Origin: JAGGTJ01 sp964457545
GTDB lineage: Bacteria > Desulfobacterota > DSM-4660 > Desulfatiglandales > Desulfatiglandaceae
Direction of reading: 5' to 3'
NCBI GenBank assembly: GCA_964457545.1
Contig: CAYWEN010000004.1
Span: 150,497 to 214,496, forward strand
DNA length: 64,000 nucleotides
Both the position numbers and the translations under genes were made by a program. Positions 26,751-35,573 of the stretch are shown in pieces. The notes under the pieces were generated by a model. It was given only the letters and a program-made list of their open reading frames with translations. It made no database searches and had not been told where the DNA came from. Each line of letters opens with the position of its first letter. Position 1 is the first letter of the stretch.

Positions 26751-26792
26751 TTATTAAGGTAATAGGGGGCAGGAACAAAAAGGAGGATAGCT

Positions 26793-27080
26793 TTGCCAAG
26801 GTCATTAAAAAAAGGACCCTTTGTAGATTCTTGTTTGATAGAGAAGGTGGAGAAATTATCAGGGACAGTGAGTAGAAAGGCTATAAAGACATGGTCAAGA
26901 CGTTCTACTATAATTCCTGAATTTGTTGGCTTTACATTTGCGGTACATAATGGGAAAAATTTTCTTCCGGTCTCTGTTACTGAGGATATGGTGGGGCATA
27001 AATTAGGGGAGTTTGCTCCGACAAGGACCTTTCGTGGACATGCAGGCAGTAAAAAGTCCAAGCTGAAGGGTAAGAAATAA
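26793..27080 (+). CDS. rpsS: 30S ribosomal protein S19
   Basis: 95 residues, starting MPRSLKKGPFVD from a TTG codon with AAGGAGG upstream. S19 is in the 30S head near the A-site finger. The 262-base gap after rplB is larger than usual. Confidence 0.96.
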   Translation: MPRSLKKGPFVDSCLIEKVEKLSGTVSRKAIKTWSRRSTIIPEFVGFTFAVHNGKNFLPVSVTEDMVGHKLGEFAPTRTFRGHAGSKKSKLKGKK

Positions 27081-27150
27081 AAAAATACCTTATACAAAGA
27101 CATATGTATAACATAGAACAATTTTATTTTGGGAATGATAGAGCTGAACA

Positions 27151-27483
27151 ATGGAAACAAAAGCCGTAGCAAAATTTGTAAGAATTTCGCCTCAGAAAAT
27201 GCGGGTTATAATAAAAGAGATTCAGGGAAAAACCTTGGAAGATGCAATTGCAATTCTTTCTTTTATGCCAAAAAAAGGGGCAAAGATATTGGCTGATTTA
27301 ATACGATCTGCAGGTGCAAATGCTTCTCAGAATTTAGGCCTTGATATAGATACATTAAAATTGAAAAAGGTATATGCTGATGAAGGCCCTATGTTGAAGA
27401 GGTGGCGGCCAAGGGCACAGGGACGTGCAACACGCATAAGAAAACGAACCAGCCATATTACCGTTGTTGTGGATGAAATATAA
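27151..27483 (+). CDS. rplV: 50S ribosomal protein L22
   Basis: 110 residues, starting METKAVAKFVRISPQKMR, with the conserved C-terminal hairpin that reaches into the exit tunnel (PRAQGRATRIRKRTSHI). Confidence 0.96.
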   Translation: METKAVAKFVRISPQKMRVIIKEIQGKTLEDAIAILSFMPKKGAKILADLIRSAGANASQNLGLDIDTLKLKKVYADEGPMLKRWRPRAQGRATRIRKRTSHITVVVDEI

Positions 27484-27650
27484 TCCGTTGTTTGGGTTGT
27501 TGTGGAATTTGTTTTTTTGCAAAGATGTAATGTTTTTTTTAACATTTATCGCATGAGTATTGCTGAAAATTAAGAAAAAATCACACTTTTTGAAAAGGTG
27601 TTAAATTTAAATAGGCTGTGATCTTTAATTAGTTCTATCTGGAGGGGATA

Positions 27651-28295
27651 TTGGGACAAAAAGTTCATCCAATTGGTTTTAGGTTGGGAGTGCATAGAAA
27701 TTGGGATTCACGGTGGTTTGCCACTAGGGAGTACAGTACGTTTTTGTTAGAGGATTATAGAATTCGCAAGTTTTTAAAGAAGCGTGTTGCTCAGGCTGGC
27801 ATATCAAAGATAGAAATTGAAAGGGCGGCTAAAAAGGTCAGGATCCGTATGCATACAGCACGACCTGGTATAGTGATAGGTAAGAAAGGTGCTGATATAG
27901 AAAAGCTGAAAAAAGACTTAGAAAGAGAAATCAAACAAGAGATAATAATAGATATACAGGAAGTTAGAAAACCTGAAGTCGATGCCCAGTTAGTGGCGGA
28001 AAATGTTGCAACACAGCTTGTTCGTCGGGTGGCCTTTAGAAGAGCCATGAAAAAGGCTGTTAGTTCTGCCATGAGATTTGGGGCATTGGGGATTAAAATC
28101 ACGTGTAGTGGAAGACTTGGCGGAGCAGAAATGGCCCGTAGAGAATGGTATAGGGAAGGAAGAGTTCCTCTTCACACACTTAGGGCAGATATTGATTATG
28201 GTTTTGCCGAAGCTTTTACTACGTACGGTACAATAGGTGTCAAGGTTATAATATTTAAGGGTGAAATTTTGCCTGATAAAAACAAAAAGATATAA
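27651..28295 (+). CDS. rpsC: 30S ribosomal protein S3
   Basis: 214 residues, TTG start after GGAGG, beginning MGQKVHPIGFRLG. The KH domain motif VIGKKGADIEKL is visible near 75-86. S3 guards mRNA entry. A small hairpin (27583-27601) lies upstream. Confidence 0.96.
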   Translation: MGQKVHPIGFRLGVHRNWDSRWFATREYSTFLLEDYRIRKFLKKRVAQAGISKIEIERAAKKVRIRMHTARPGIVIGKKGADIEKLKKDLEREIKQEIIIDIQEVRKPEVDAQLVAENVATQLVRRVAFRRAMKKAVSSAMRFGALGIKITCSGRLGGAEMARREWYREGRVPLHTLRADIDYGFAEAFTTYGTIGVKVIIFKGEILPDKNKKI

Positions 28296-28310
28296 GGATT
28301 TTACTTTATT

Positions 28311-28721
28311 ATGTTAAGTCCAAAAAAAGTTAAATATCGCAAGAGACAAAAAGGCAGGCTCAAGGGTGTTGCAATGCGAGGCAACTCCTTGGTTTTTGGG
28401 GTTTACGGTTTACAGGCTGTAGGAAGAGGCTATATGACTGCCCAGCAGATAGAAGCAGCAAGAATAGCTGTGACAAGGCATGTAAAACGTGGCGGAAAGA
28501 TGTGGATTCGTATTTTCCCCGACAAACCAGTAACAAAAAAACCTGCTGAAACAAGGATGGGTAAAGGAAAGGGTGCTCCTGAAGGTTGGGTGGCTCCTGT
28601 TAAGCCAGGAAGAATCCTTTACGAACTTGAGGGTGTTTCGGAGGAGATGGCGAGAGAGGCTTTTCGTTTGGGAGGTCATAAGTTGCCATTTGCTACGAAG
28701 TTTGTCTCCAGGGGAGTATAG
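28311..28721 (+). CDS. rplP: 50S ribosomal protein L16
   Basis: 136 residues, starting MLSPKKVKYRKRQKGR, standard L16. It contacts the A-site tRNA region and 5S rRNA neighbours. It is followed by rpmC after four bases. Confidence 0.97.
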   Translation: MLSPKKVKYRKRQKGRLKGVAMRGNSLVFGVYGLQAVGRGYMTAQQIEAARIAVTRHVKRGGKMWIRIFPDKPVTKKPAETRMGKGKGAPEGWVAPVKPGRILYELEGVSEEMAREAFRLGGHKLPFATKFVSRGV

Positions 28722-28725
28722 GCCG

Positions 28726-28917
28726 ATGAAAACAAGTGAATTAAGAGAGTTAGGAGTACAGGAGCTTGAAGACAGATGTCTTGAATTGTCTCAGGAATTG
28801 TTTAATTTGCGTTTTCAAAAGGCAATTGGTCAATTATCAAATACCGCAGCCATTCCAAAAACTAAAAGGGAAATAGCCCGGGTTAAAACAATCCTTTCTG
28901 AAAAAAATAATGCTTAA
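28726..28917 (+). CDS. rpmC: 50S ribosomal protein L29
   Basis: 63 residues, starting MKTSELRELG, a typical two-helix L29. The ATG at 28726 follows the rplP stop by four bases. Longer in-frame upstream sequence overlaps rplP and is not part of the gene. L29 lies at the tunnel exit beside L23. Confidence 0.95.
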   Translation: MKTSELRELGVQELEDRCLELSQELFNLRFQKAIGQLSNTAAIPKTKREIARVKTILSEKNNA

Positions 28918-29379
28918 TTTTGATTGCTACTCAAAATACACGTAATTCATGTTTGGAAAACAGACTGTGTTTTTATCTTTAGCAGTGTTTATGATGTTTT
29001 TGCTTCCTACGTGATGATTTATTGTCAAAAACCTTATTCTTCCCGGTTCCTTGAGGCTCTTTTTTTGCTGTTTGCTGCTTGCTGTAAAAGAACAAAACAT
29101 TTGATATATGCCCCATCATCCTCCTGATTGAAGGCGTGTTTTGCTCTTTTTTTTCTTTATCTGTCTTGAGCATGAGCTTGCTCCTGTGTGTGTTTATGAA
29201 TGTCCTCTTTTGAATGTGTCCTGAATTTGTTTACGGATGGAAACCGGATAAGATTGATATCTTTTTTAAAAGTTTATTGAAACTGAAGGATAAAAATACA
29301 ATCTGTTAATTCTGTGTGCTTGTTTTTTTATGTAAAGAAATAGTTTGTTTGATAATAAGACTGTAAGTTTGAGGGTATA
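28918..29379. other. Spacer between rpmC and rpsQ
   Basis: 462 bases without a supported gene, in a place where most bacteria have almost no gap. It contains a short reverse R1 copy (29229-29238) directly joined to an R2-like GGAAACCGGATAAG segment. Confidence 0.5.
29229..29252 (-). repeat. Dispersed repeat fragment in the rpmC-rpsQ spacer
   Basis: GTTTACGGATGGAAACCGGA resembles both the R1 core (ATCCGTAAAC on the minus strand) and the GAAACCGGATAA flank of R2 at 12281. Confidence 0.4.
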
Positions 29380-29640
29380 ATGTTGGAACGTGGGGTGCAG
29401 AAAAAACTTGTAGGAACGGTTGTTGGAAACCGGATGGATAAATCTGTTATGGTTTTAGTTGAGCGTTTGACAAAACATAAAATATATAAAAAATATGTTA
29501 AGCGCAGATCTAAATATATGGTTCATGATCCAAAAAACATGTGTGATGTGGGTGACAAGGTTCGAATTGTGGAAACCAGGCCAATTAGTAAAAGAAAACG
29601 ATGGAGAGTTTTAGACATTATAAAGGAAGGTGTTGACTGA
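29380..29640 (+). CDS. rpsQ: 30S ribosomal protein S17
   Basis: 86 residues with the OB-fold S17 pattern (KKLVGTVVGNRMDKSVMV, then HDPKNMCDVGDKVRI). GAGGG precedes the ATG. It is separated from rplN by 242 bases. Confidence 0.96.
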   Translation: MLERGVQKKLVGTVVGNRMDKSVMVLVERLTKHKIYKKYVKRRSKYMVHDPKNMCDVGDKVRIVETRPISKRKRWRVLDIIKEGVD

Positions 29641-29882
29641 ACTCTAAAATATCTTTTTTTGTGATGCTGATCTTGTGTTTTTGCCAGTCTCTGACATTTA
29701 AACAGTTTAATATGAGTCTGCACAAAACAGCGTCTATCTTGTCTGCATGAAGGCTTTTTGCTTTTTATTCACAAGATGTCTTTTTAGCGGCTTGTGTTTT
29801 GAATTATAGACGTAACCATGTTTGTTTTTAAAAAATATAATGGCCCATTTTTACGGGTCATGTTGTTCATCGGAGCAGGAAG

Positions 29883-30251
29883 ATGATACAGACGGAAACC
29901 AAATTAAAAGTGGCTGATAATTCAGGAGCTAAATTAATATCCTGCATTAAGGTGTTAGGTGGATCTAAACGAAAATATGCCAGCATTGGAGATATAATTG
30001 TTGTCTCTGTAAAAGAGGCATTGCCAAATTCAAAAGTTAAAAAAGGTGATGTTGTCAAAGCCGTTATTGTACGAACTGCAAAAGAGATCAGACGATCAGA
30101 CGGGTCATATATTAAATTTGATGATAATTCTGCAGTGCTGGTTTCGGCTCAGGGCGAACCAATAGGAACAAGAATTTTTGGTCCAGTTGCCAGAGAATTG
30201 AGAGCAAAGAATTTCATGAAAATTATTTCTCTTGCTCCGGAAGTTCTTTGA
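29883..30251 (+). CDS. rplN: 50S ribosomal protein L14
   Basis: 122 residues, starting MIQTETKLKVADNSGAK, full-length L14. It lies at the subunit interface and binds silencing and recycling factors. First gene of the spc set. Confidence 0.97.
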   Translation: MIQTETKLKVADNSGAKLISCIKVLGGSKRKYASIGDIIVVSVKEALPNSKVKKGDVVKAVIVRTAKEIRRSDGSYIKFDDNSAVLVSAQGEPIGTRIFGPVARELRAKNFMKIISLAPEVL

Positions 30252-30271
30252 TTATATTAGGAGAACTTGAA

Positions 30272-30601
30272 TTGAGATTGAAAAAAACAAAAATCAGAAA
30301 AGACGATAAAGTTATTGTGATAACTGGAAAGGATAAAGGGAAAATAGGAAAGGTCCTTAGTGTGGACCTTAAAAAAGGACGGCTGTTTATAGAAAATGTT
30401 AACGTGGTTAAGAGGCACTCGAAACCGACCAGCCAAGCACCTCAGGGTGGTATTATTGAGAAGGAGGCCTCTGTTGATCTGTCCAATGTTATGATAGTCT
30501 GTAACAAGTGCGCTGAACCTACTAGGATAGGGTTTCGTGTTTCTGGCGATAATATTGCTCATCGTGTTTGTAAAAAATGTAACGAAATGATGGATGAGTA
30601 G
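30272..30601 (+). CDS. rplX: 50S ribosomal protein L24 with zinc ribbon
   Basis: 109 residues with an N-terminal KOW domain (KVIVITGKDKGKIGKV) and a C-terminal region with CNKC and CKKC pairs, a likely zinc ribbon. The TTG at 30272 is chosen because AGGAG lies eight bases upstream; the frame is open back to 30248 but those codons precede the site. L24 starts 50S assembly. Confidence 0.94.
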   Translation: MRLKKTKIRKDDKVIVITGKDKGKIGKVLSVDLKKGRLFIENVNVVKRHSKPTSQAPQGGIIEKEASVDLSNVMIVCNKCAEPTRIGFRVSGDNIAHRVCKKCNEMMDE

Positions 30602-30640
30602 GTAATTAATTTCTTCAGCTTAGAAATGTGAGGTGGTTAT

Positions 30641-31189
30641 TTGTCTCGATTAAAAGAAAAGTATTATTCTGAGATTGTTGAACTTATGATGCAGGAATTT
30701 GCTTACAAGAGTCTTATGGCTGTACCGCGGGTTACGGCCGTTGTTTTGAATATGGGGCTTGGAGAGGCAATACAGAATATTAAGGTTTTGGACTCAGGTG
30801 TAGAAGAGCTTGCTATAATTGCCGGACAGAGACCTGTAATAACAAGAGCTAAGAAATCTATTGCAGGTTTTAAGTTGCGACAGGGAATGCCTATAGGATG
30901 TATGGTTACATTGAGACGTAATAGGATGTACGATTTTTTGGACAAGCTTTTCAATATTGCTTTGCCAAGAGTAAGAGATTTCAGGGGTGTTTCAGACAAG
31001 ATTTTTGATGGTCATGGTAACTGTACTATAGGTATCAGGGAACACATTATTTTTCCTGAGATAGATTATGATAAGGTAGAAAAAATTAAGGGCCTTAATA
31101 TTTCTATTGTTACATCTGCTAAAAATGATGCAGAAGGTTTTTCCCTGCTTAAGCATATGGGAATGCCTTTTCGTGTCAAGGGAGTGTGA
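30641..31189 (+). CDS. rplE: 50S ribosomal protein L5
   Basis: 182 residues, TTG start after GAGGTGG, beginning MSRLKEKYYSEI. L5 binds 5S rRNA and contacts the P-site tRNA. Typical length. Confidence 0.96.
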   Translation: MSRLKEKYYSEIVELMMQEFAYKSLMAVPRVTAVVLNMGLGEAIQNIKVLDSGVEELAIIAGQRPVITRAKKSIAGFKLRQGMPIGCMVTLRRNRMYDFLDKLFNIALPRVRDFRGVSDKIFDGHGNCTIGIREHIIFPEIDYDKVEKIKGLNISIVTSAKNDAEGFSLLKHMGMPFRVKGV

Positions 31190-31191
31190 TT

Positions 31192-31377
31192 TTGGCAAGG
31201 AAAGCGCTTATTATCAAGGCACAAAGAAAACCTAAGTTTTCAACTCGTAAATATAACAGATGTCCTATATGTGGGAGAAGCAGAGCCTTTATTAGGAAGT
31301 TTGGTATATGCCGTATATGTTTTAGACGTATGGCATTGAACGGAGAGATTCCTGGGGTTGTTAAATCGAGTTGGTAA
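31192..31377 (+). CDS. rpsN: 30S ribosomal protein S14, zinc-binding (type Z)
   Basis: 61 residues, starting MARKALIIKAQRK from TTG. It is the short zinc form, with CPIC and CRIC pairs (about 24-27 and 40-43). A GTG at 31186 overlaps the rplE stop and would add two residues, but the TTG gives the family start. S14 is a 30S head protein. Confidence 0.95.
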   Translation: MARKALIIKAQRKPKFSTRKYNRCPICGRSRAFIRKFGICRICFRRMALNGEIPGVVKSSW

Positions 31378-31539
31378 TCTTTTGATCTAACAAAAACCAT
31401 TTTATCTTTGTTATCTTACTGTTTGGCATGTTGATTCTTTTCTGTTAAATTTGATTTATCATTTGTCGATTATGCCTGTGCTGCTGTTTAAAACTGGTTT
31501 TATACGGGGAGAATATTGAAGCGTTAAGGAGTATTTTAT

Positions 31540-31938
31540 ATGACAATGACTGACCCCATTGCAGATATGTTAACGAGAATTAGAAATGCCCAGAGGGCTT
31601 TTCATGATTCATTGGTCGTTCCACATTCAAAACTGAAACTTGAAATAGCTGAAGTTTTAAAAGCAGAAGGTTATATTAAGGCTTTTAGAATCATTTCAGA
31701 AGGACAGCATAAATATATAAAGATATTCTTGAAGTATGACAAACAGGGTGATCCGGTTATATATGGGCTTAAAAGAGTAAGTAAATCAAGTTGTCGTGTA
31801 TATACTAAATACAAGGATATTCCGAAGGTCCTTAATGGCTATGGTATTAATATCCTTTCAACTTCTATGGGTGTGATGACAGACAAGAAGGCTATGGACC
31901 TGCGAGTTGGTGGTGAAATTCTTTGTTCTGTATGGTAA
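31540..31938 (+). CDS. rpsH: 30S ribosomal protein S8
   Basis: 132 residues, beginning MTMTDPIADMLTRIRNA, and ending in the conserved region with STSMGVMTDKKAM. AAGGAG precedes the ATG. In E. coli S8 represses the spc operon. Confidence 0.97.
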   Translation: MTMTDPIADMLTRIRNAQRAFHDSLVVPHSKLKLEIAEVLKAEGYIKAFRIISEGQHKYIKIFLKYDKQGDPVIYGLKRVSKSSCRVYTKYKDIPKVLNGYGINILSTSMGVMTDKKAMDLRVGGEILCSVW

Positions 31939-32168
31939 TTAAATCTCAGCAGATTCCTTATTTGTTTCTTCTTTTATCTTGTATGAGGGTGTGTGTATCC
32001 TACGGGCAAGAATATTAAACACAGAAAGACTTGAATGTTCTAAAAAAGCCTGCTTTTATATCCACCTTGGTTCGTACGAGTGAATTTTTTTACTGGGGTC
32101 CTCATTTGTTATGATTATATATGTGAATATTGTTTGCTTGTTAGACACGTTTATATCTGGAGTATCTA

Positions 32169-32708
32169 ATGTCACGAATAGGTAAAAGGCTAATACCAAT
32201 CCCCAAGGGTGTAAAGGTTGCACTGGCAGATAATGAAGTGACTGTTAGTGGCCCAAAGGGTACTCTTAAAAGGGAAATTCACCCTAAGGTTTCTGTTACA
32301 ATTAAAGATGATCAAATAATTGTATCTGTAAAAGAAAAATCCAGAGAAGTAAGAGCTCTTCATGGTCTTTTTAATGCGTTGATATCTAATATGGTTACAG
32401 GTGTAACCCAGGGTTTTGAAAAGAACCTCGAGATAGTAGGTGTTGGCTATAGAGTTGAACTTAAGGGCCGGGTTGCTGTTTTTAACCTTGGTTACTCGCA
32501 TCCTATTAATTATGAATTGCCTGAAGGTGTGGATATCAATGTTGACAAAACAAAAATCAGGTTGTTTTCCTCTGACAAGGATCTTTTAGGTAGGGTGGCG
32601 GCTAAGATACGAAGTTTTAGAAAACCTGAACCTTTTAAGGGTAAAGGTATTAAATATGAAGGTGAGATAATACGTAGAAAGGCGGGTAAGGCTGGTGCTG
32701 CTAAGTAG
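32169..32708 (+). CDS. rplF: 50S ribosomal protein L6
   Basis: 179 residues, starting MSRIGKRLIPIPKGV, with the C-terminal signature PEPFKGKGIKYEGE. L6 lies near the factor-binding site. A 230-base gap separates it from rpsH. Confidence 0.97.
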   Translation: MSRIGKRLIPIPKGVKVALADNEVTVSGPKGTLKREIHPKVSVTIKDDQIIVSVKEKSREVRALHGLFNALISNMVTGVTQGFEKNLEIVGVGYRVELKGRVAVFNLGYSHPINYELPEGVDINVDKTKIRLFSSDKDLLGRVAAKIRSFRKPEPFKGKGIKYEGEIIRRKAGKAGAAK

Positions 32709-32879
32709 CCTTCATTTACAAAAAAGCTCAGAATACGATAAACCTTAATATATGTAGGATCTTTTCTTGGTTTATGAAAAGCTGTGCTTGCAGATGTGTT
32801 TATGGCACAGGCCTTTATTTTGTGGATTTCTTAAAGCTTAATGCAAAAAAATGCGAGATATGTTTAGGATGGTCAGGTA

Positions 32880-33248
32880 ATGGGAAAATTGAATTCAAAA
32901 GCCTCGAGATTAAGAAGACAAAAAAGAGTGCGTAAAAAGATTGTCGGTACTCGGGAAAGGCCTCGTTTGTGCGTTTTCAGAAGTTCAAAACATATATATG
33001 CTCAGCTTATAGATGATTCCACAGGGACTACTTTGGTTTCTGTGTCATCTATGTCCAAGGATCTTGTGTCAGATATAGGAAACAATTCTGGCAATAAAAC
33101 TGGCTCGGAAATTGTTGGTGCTGCAATTGCGAAGGCAGCTCTTGATAAAGGCATCAAATCTGTTGTATTTGATAGAAACGGGTTTTTATATCATGGCCGT
33201 GTAAAGGCGTTGTCAGAGTCTGCCAGAAAAAATGGGCTGCAGTTTTGA
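32880..33248 (+). CDS. rplR: 50S ribosomal protein L18
   Basis: 122 residues with RPRLCVFRSSKHIYAQLIDD, the 5S-rRNA-binding L18 core. Normal length. A 171-base gap precedes it and 257 bases follow it. Confidence 0.96.
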   Translation: MGKLNSKASRLRRQKRVRKKIVGTRERPRLCVFRSSKHIYAQLIDDSTGTTLVSVSSMSKDLVSDIGNNSGNKTGSEIVGAAIAKAALDKGIKSVVFDRNGFLYHGRVKALSESARKNGLQF

Positions 33249-33290
33249 TTAGATTTGTGCCAGATTTTTTGAGATATGTTTTTTAGATAG

Positions 33291-33343
33291 TGCTATCCAT
33301 AAATCAATTTTGGGGTAATAGATAGTTTTTGTGCAAGATCTGG
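33291..33343 (+). repeat. Dispersed repeat R1, forward copy with internal insertion
   Basis: TGCTATCCATAAAT (core 33295-33304) is followed by about 21 unrelated bases, then TTTTTGTGCAAGATC, which resembles the T-run/GCACAATC part of other copies. Confidence 0.5.
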
Positions 33344-33444
33344 TAAAAGGTTGAAGGATTATGCAGAACCTGTAGTGCATAAAAGTAAGCTGCACAACTG
33401 ATCCTGCAAATTGACCTGGCTGTATTTTTTTGATGTATACAGAT

Positions 33445-33484
33445 ACAGATGTTGCATAAAAAGGTAAGTTGTGGATAAAAACAG
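33445..33484 (-). repeat. Dispersed repeat R1, reverse copy before rpsE
   Basis: CAGATGTTGCATAAAAAGG, then GTGGATAAAAAC. The layout matches the copy before rpsL (GATGTTGCAAAAAGG...TATGGA). It ends about 20 bases before the rpsE start. Confidence 0.5.
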
Positions 33485-33505
33485 ATAGGAGAGGAGAAGA
33501 AGCTC

Positions 33506-33979
33506 TTGGTCAAGCCTGAAGAAGATATACAGTTAATTGAAAGGGTTGTGCATATAAATCGTGTTGCCAAGGTCGTAAAGGGAGGGAGGCGATTTAGTTT
33601 TAGCGCTATAGTTGTTGTAGGAGATGGCCAGGGTATGGTTGGTTTTGGACTTGGAAAGGCAAAAGAGGTGCCTGAAGCTATCAGAAAGGGAGTTGAAAAG
33701 GCGAGAAAGGATATGCAAAAGGTCTCTCTTTATGAAAGCACAGTGCCATATGAAGTGATAGGACGTGCCGGGGCAGGTCGGGTTCTTCTGAAACCTGCTG
33801 GAGCAGGTACAGGTTTAATAGCAGGTGGGGCTGTAAGGGGAGTTCTTGAGGCAGTTGGAGTTCAAAATATACTTACCAAATGCCTTGGGTCACATAATCC
33901 ACATAATATTGTCAGGGCTACAATAGTAGGTCTGCGATCACTTCGTTTGCCGGAAGAGTTGGGGAAACGGAAGGCTTAG
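33506..33979 (+). CDS. rpsE: 30S ribosomal protein S5
   Basis: 157 residues, TTG start after GGAGAGGAG, with the S5 signature GGRRFSFSAIVVVGDGQG. S5 lines the mRNA entry tunnel and affects fidelity. Confidence 0.96.
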   Translation: MVKPEEDIQLIERVVHINRVAKVVKGGRRFSFSAIVVVGDGQGMVGFGLGKAKEVPEAIRKGVEKARKDMQKVSLYESTVPYEVIGRAGAGRVLLKPAGAGTGLIAGGAVRGVLEAVGVQNILTKCLGSHNPHNIVRATIVGLRSLRLPEELGKRKA

Positions 33980-33999
33980 AACCCTCAGGAGAGTTAGTT

Positions 34000-34182
34000 A
34001 TGCCTGATTCGATAAAAGTTACTCTTGTTAAAAGTGGTATTGGTAAAAGTAAAAGGATAAAGGATACCTTGAAAGGATTGGGCCTTACAAGGCTTAACAA
34101 AACAGTGGTGTTGAAGAATGTGGCACCTGTTCGTGGAATGATCAACAAGGTTTTATTTCTTGTTAGAATTGAGGAAGAATAA
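34000..34182 (+). CDS. rpmD: 50S ribosomal protein L30
   Basis: 60 residues, starting MPDSIKVTLVKSGIG, a complete short L30. It lies between rpsE and rplO as expected, 20 bases after rpsE. Confidence 0.95.
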   Translation: MPDSIKVTLVKSGIGKSKRIKDTLKGLGLTRLNKTVVLKNVAPVRGMINKVLFLVRIEEE

Positions 34183-34192
34183 GGCAATACCT

Positions 34193-34633
34193 ATGAAGAT
34201 AAATGATTTATCCCCAGCAAAAGGGGCAAGGAAACATAAAAAAAGGATAGGTAGGGGGCCTGGATCAGGGCATGGTAAAACAGCTACCAGAGGCCATAAA
34301 GGCCAAAAGTCGAGAGCAGGAGGCAAGGTAAGGCCTGGTTTTGAAGGAGGACAAATGCCTTTGCATAGGCGTTTGCCTAAACGAGGCTTCACAAATATAT
34401 TTAAAAAATCTGTTGCAATTGTTAATCTGAAAGATTTGGACAGGTTTTCATCAGGGGATACTGTAGGTTTGAGCGATTTTATTGATTCTGGTCTTGTAAA
34501 GAAAAGAAAGTCTTTGATTAAGCTTCTCGGTACTGGCGATATTACCTTTCCTCTTAATATCAAGGTCCATAAGGCAAGCGAAACGGCAAAAGAGAAGATT
34601 GAACGTGCTGGGGGCAAAGTTGAACTGGTCTGA
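34193..34633 (+). CDS. rplO: 50S ribosomal protein L15
   Basis: 146 residues, starting MKINDLSPAKGARKHKKRIG with the glycine/lysine-rich N-terminal part (GRGPGSGHGKTATRGHKGQ). The ATG at 34193 is eight bases after AAGG; the frame extends upstream across the rpmD end but without a proper start. Confidence 0.95.
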   Translation: MKINDLSPAKGARKHKKRIGRGPGSGHGKTATRGHKGQKSRAGGKVRPGFEGGQMPLHRRLPKRGFTNIFKKSVAIVNLKDLDRFSSGDTVGLSDFIDSGLVKKRKSLIKLLGTGDITFPLNIKVHKASETAKEKIERAGGKVELV

Positions 34634-34963
34634 CTTTCTCTGTTTTATGCATTTTTAAGAGACATGCAGGATTTCAGACTGTTTTGTTTGGATCCTGACC
34701 TTTAATGTTCCTTGCATCCTCGTTGCGTATTATCTGACGGGATATTTTTTTTGATTTTGAGATATTATTCCGGTGCGCTTTTATAAGGTGTCTTTTTCTC
34801 CTGCCTGTGTATTTGTTATGGATCTTTCCTGCTATTGCCTCTAATATCTTTAATATGACAACAGGGTGAGTCTTTGTCTGCAAACAGCCAGTTTCGGAAA
34901 ATGGCTGTGTCGTGTGTTTTTTTATGAAAATATTGCAACTACTATCTTCTGAAAATCGCATGG

Positions 34964-34998
34964 AAAAACCCTAACAGGGTTTTTGAACAATTTTTTTT
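34964..34998 (+). terminator. Intrinsic terminator after rplO
   Basis: AAAAACCCT-AAC-AGGGTTTTT forms a nine-base-pair stem (34964-34984) with a T-run immediately and a further T8 at 34991-34998. It could work in both directions. Confidence 0.6.
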
Positions 34999-35296
34999 GA
35001 GGATGTCTGGTCAGTATGACTTATCACATAAATCTTCTGACAGACATGCGGGATAAATAAAAACAAAAACGGGTAACTAATCTTACAAATGATCAAAAAG
35101 CTGCTTACTGTGTGTCACAGGAAGCTGAAAAAGCCTTTTATTGGTATAAGATTCATGCCCAAAACCGATATTCATGCCTAAATTGACCGCCTGAGAACAG
35201 AATTATGATAACTGTGGACAGACGGCAAGATGTCTGTCGAGATACGGGTATTATACTTAAAAGTCTGTTGGTAGTGATTGAACTGATACTTTCTGT

Positions 35297-35308
35297 CTTT
35301 ATGGATAG
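35297..35308 (-). repeat. Dispersed repeat R1 fragment, reverse, before secY
   Basis: CTTTATGGATAG; on the minus strand this reads GCTATCCATAAAG, matching the left end of the copies at 151 and 33291. Confidence 0.4.
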
Positions 35309-35573
35309 CATCTTGACACTGAAAACAGACAGTTTATGTTGATGAGTTCCCCTATGGCTAAAGATATCAGGCTGTTCTTGTTGTAGGCGGTATGCCGAGG
35401 TCTGTTGCCGGATTTCAAACTGTTTGCAAACCATGAGATTGATTCTCCTGTTGCCATTCAAATGGCTTTGGTTGGCAAAATCCCGGACCTGAATGTTTGC
35501 TTAGGGGTATGCAAAATGTTTTATCATTCTATGTTGTCAGTAGACTAACCTTTATAAAACAGAGGGATGCGTA

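Larger units (their letters stand above)
34634..35573. other. 0.94-kb spacer between rplO and secY
   Basis: No gene is supported. It holds a hairpin terminator (34964-34998), a reverse R1 fragment (35297-35308) and a seven-base-pair hairpin GACAGAC/GTCTGTC (about 35217-35238). rplO and secY are usually adjacent, so secY may be separately transcribed here. Confidence 0.5.

Noticed and set aside
28924..29127. A 67-codon plus-strand frame in the rpmC-rpsQ spacer
   Set aside because: No ribosome-binding site and no family resemblance; probably chance.
35153..35461. A 102-codon minus-strand frame before secY
   Set aside because: No start signal, no domain, and it includes a fragment of the dispersed repeat.
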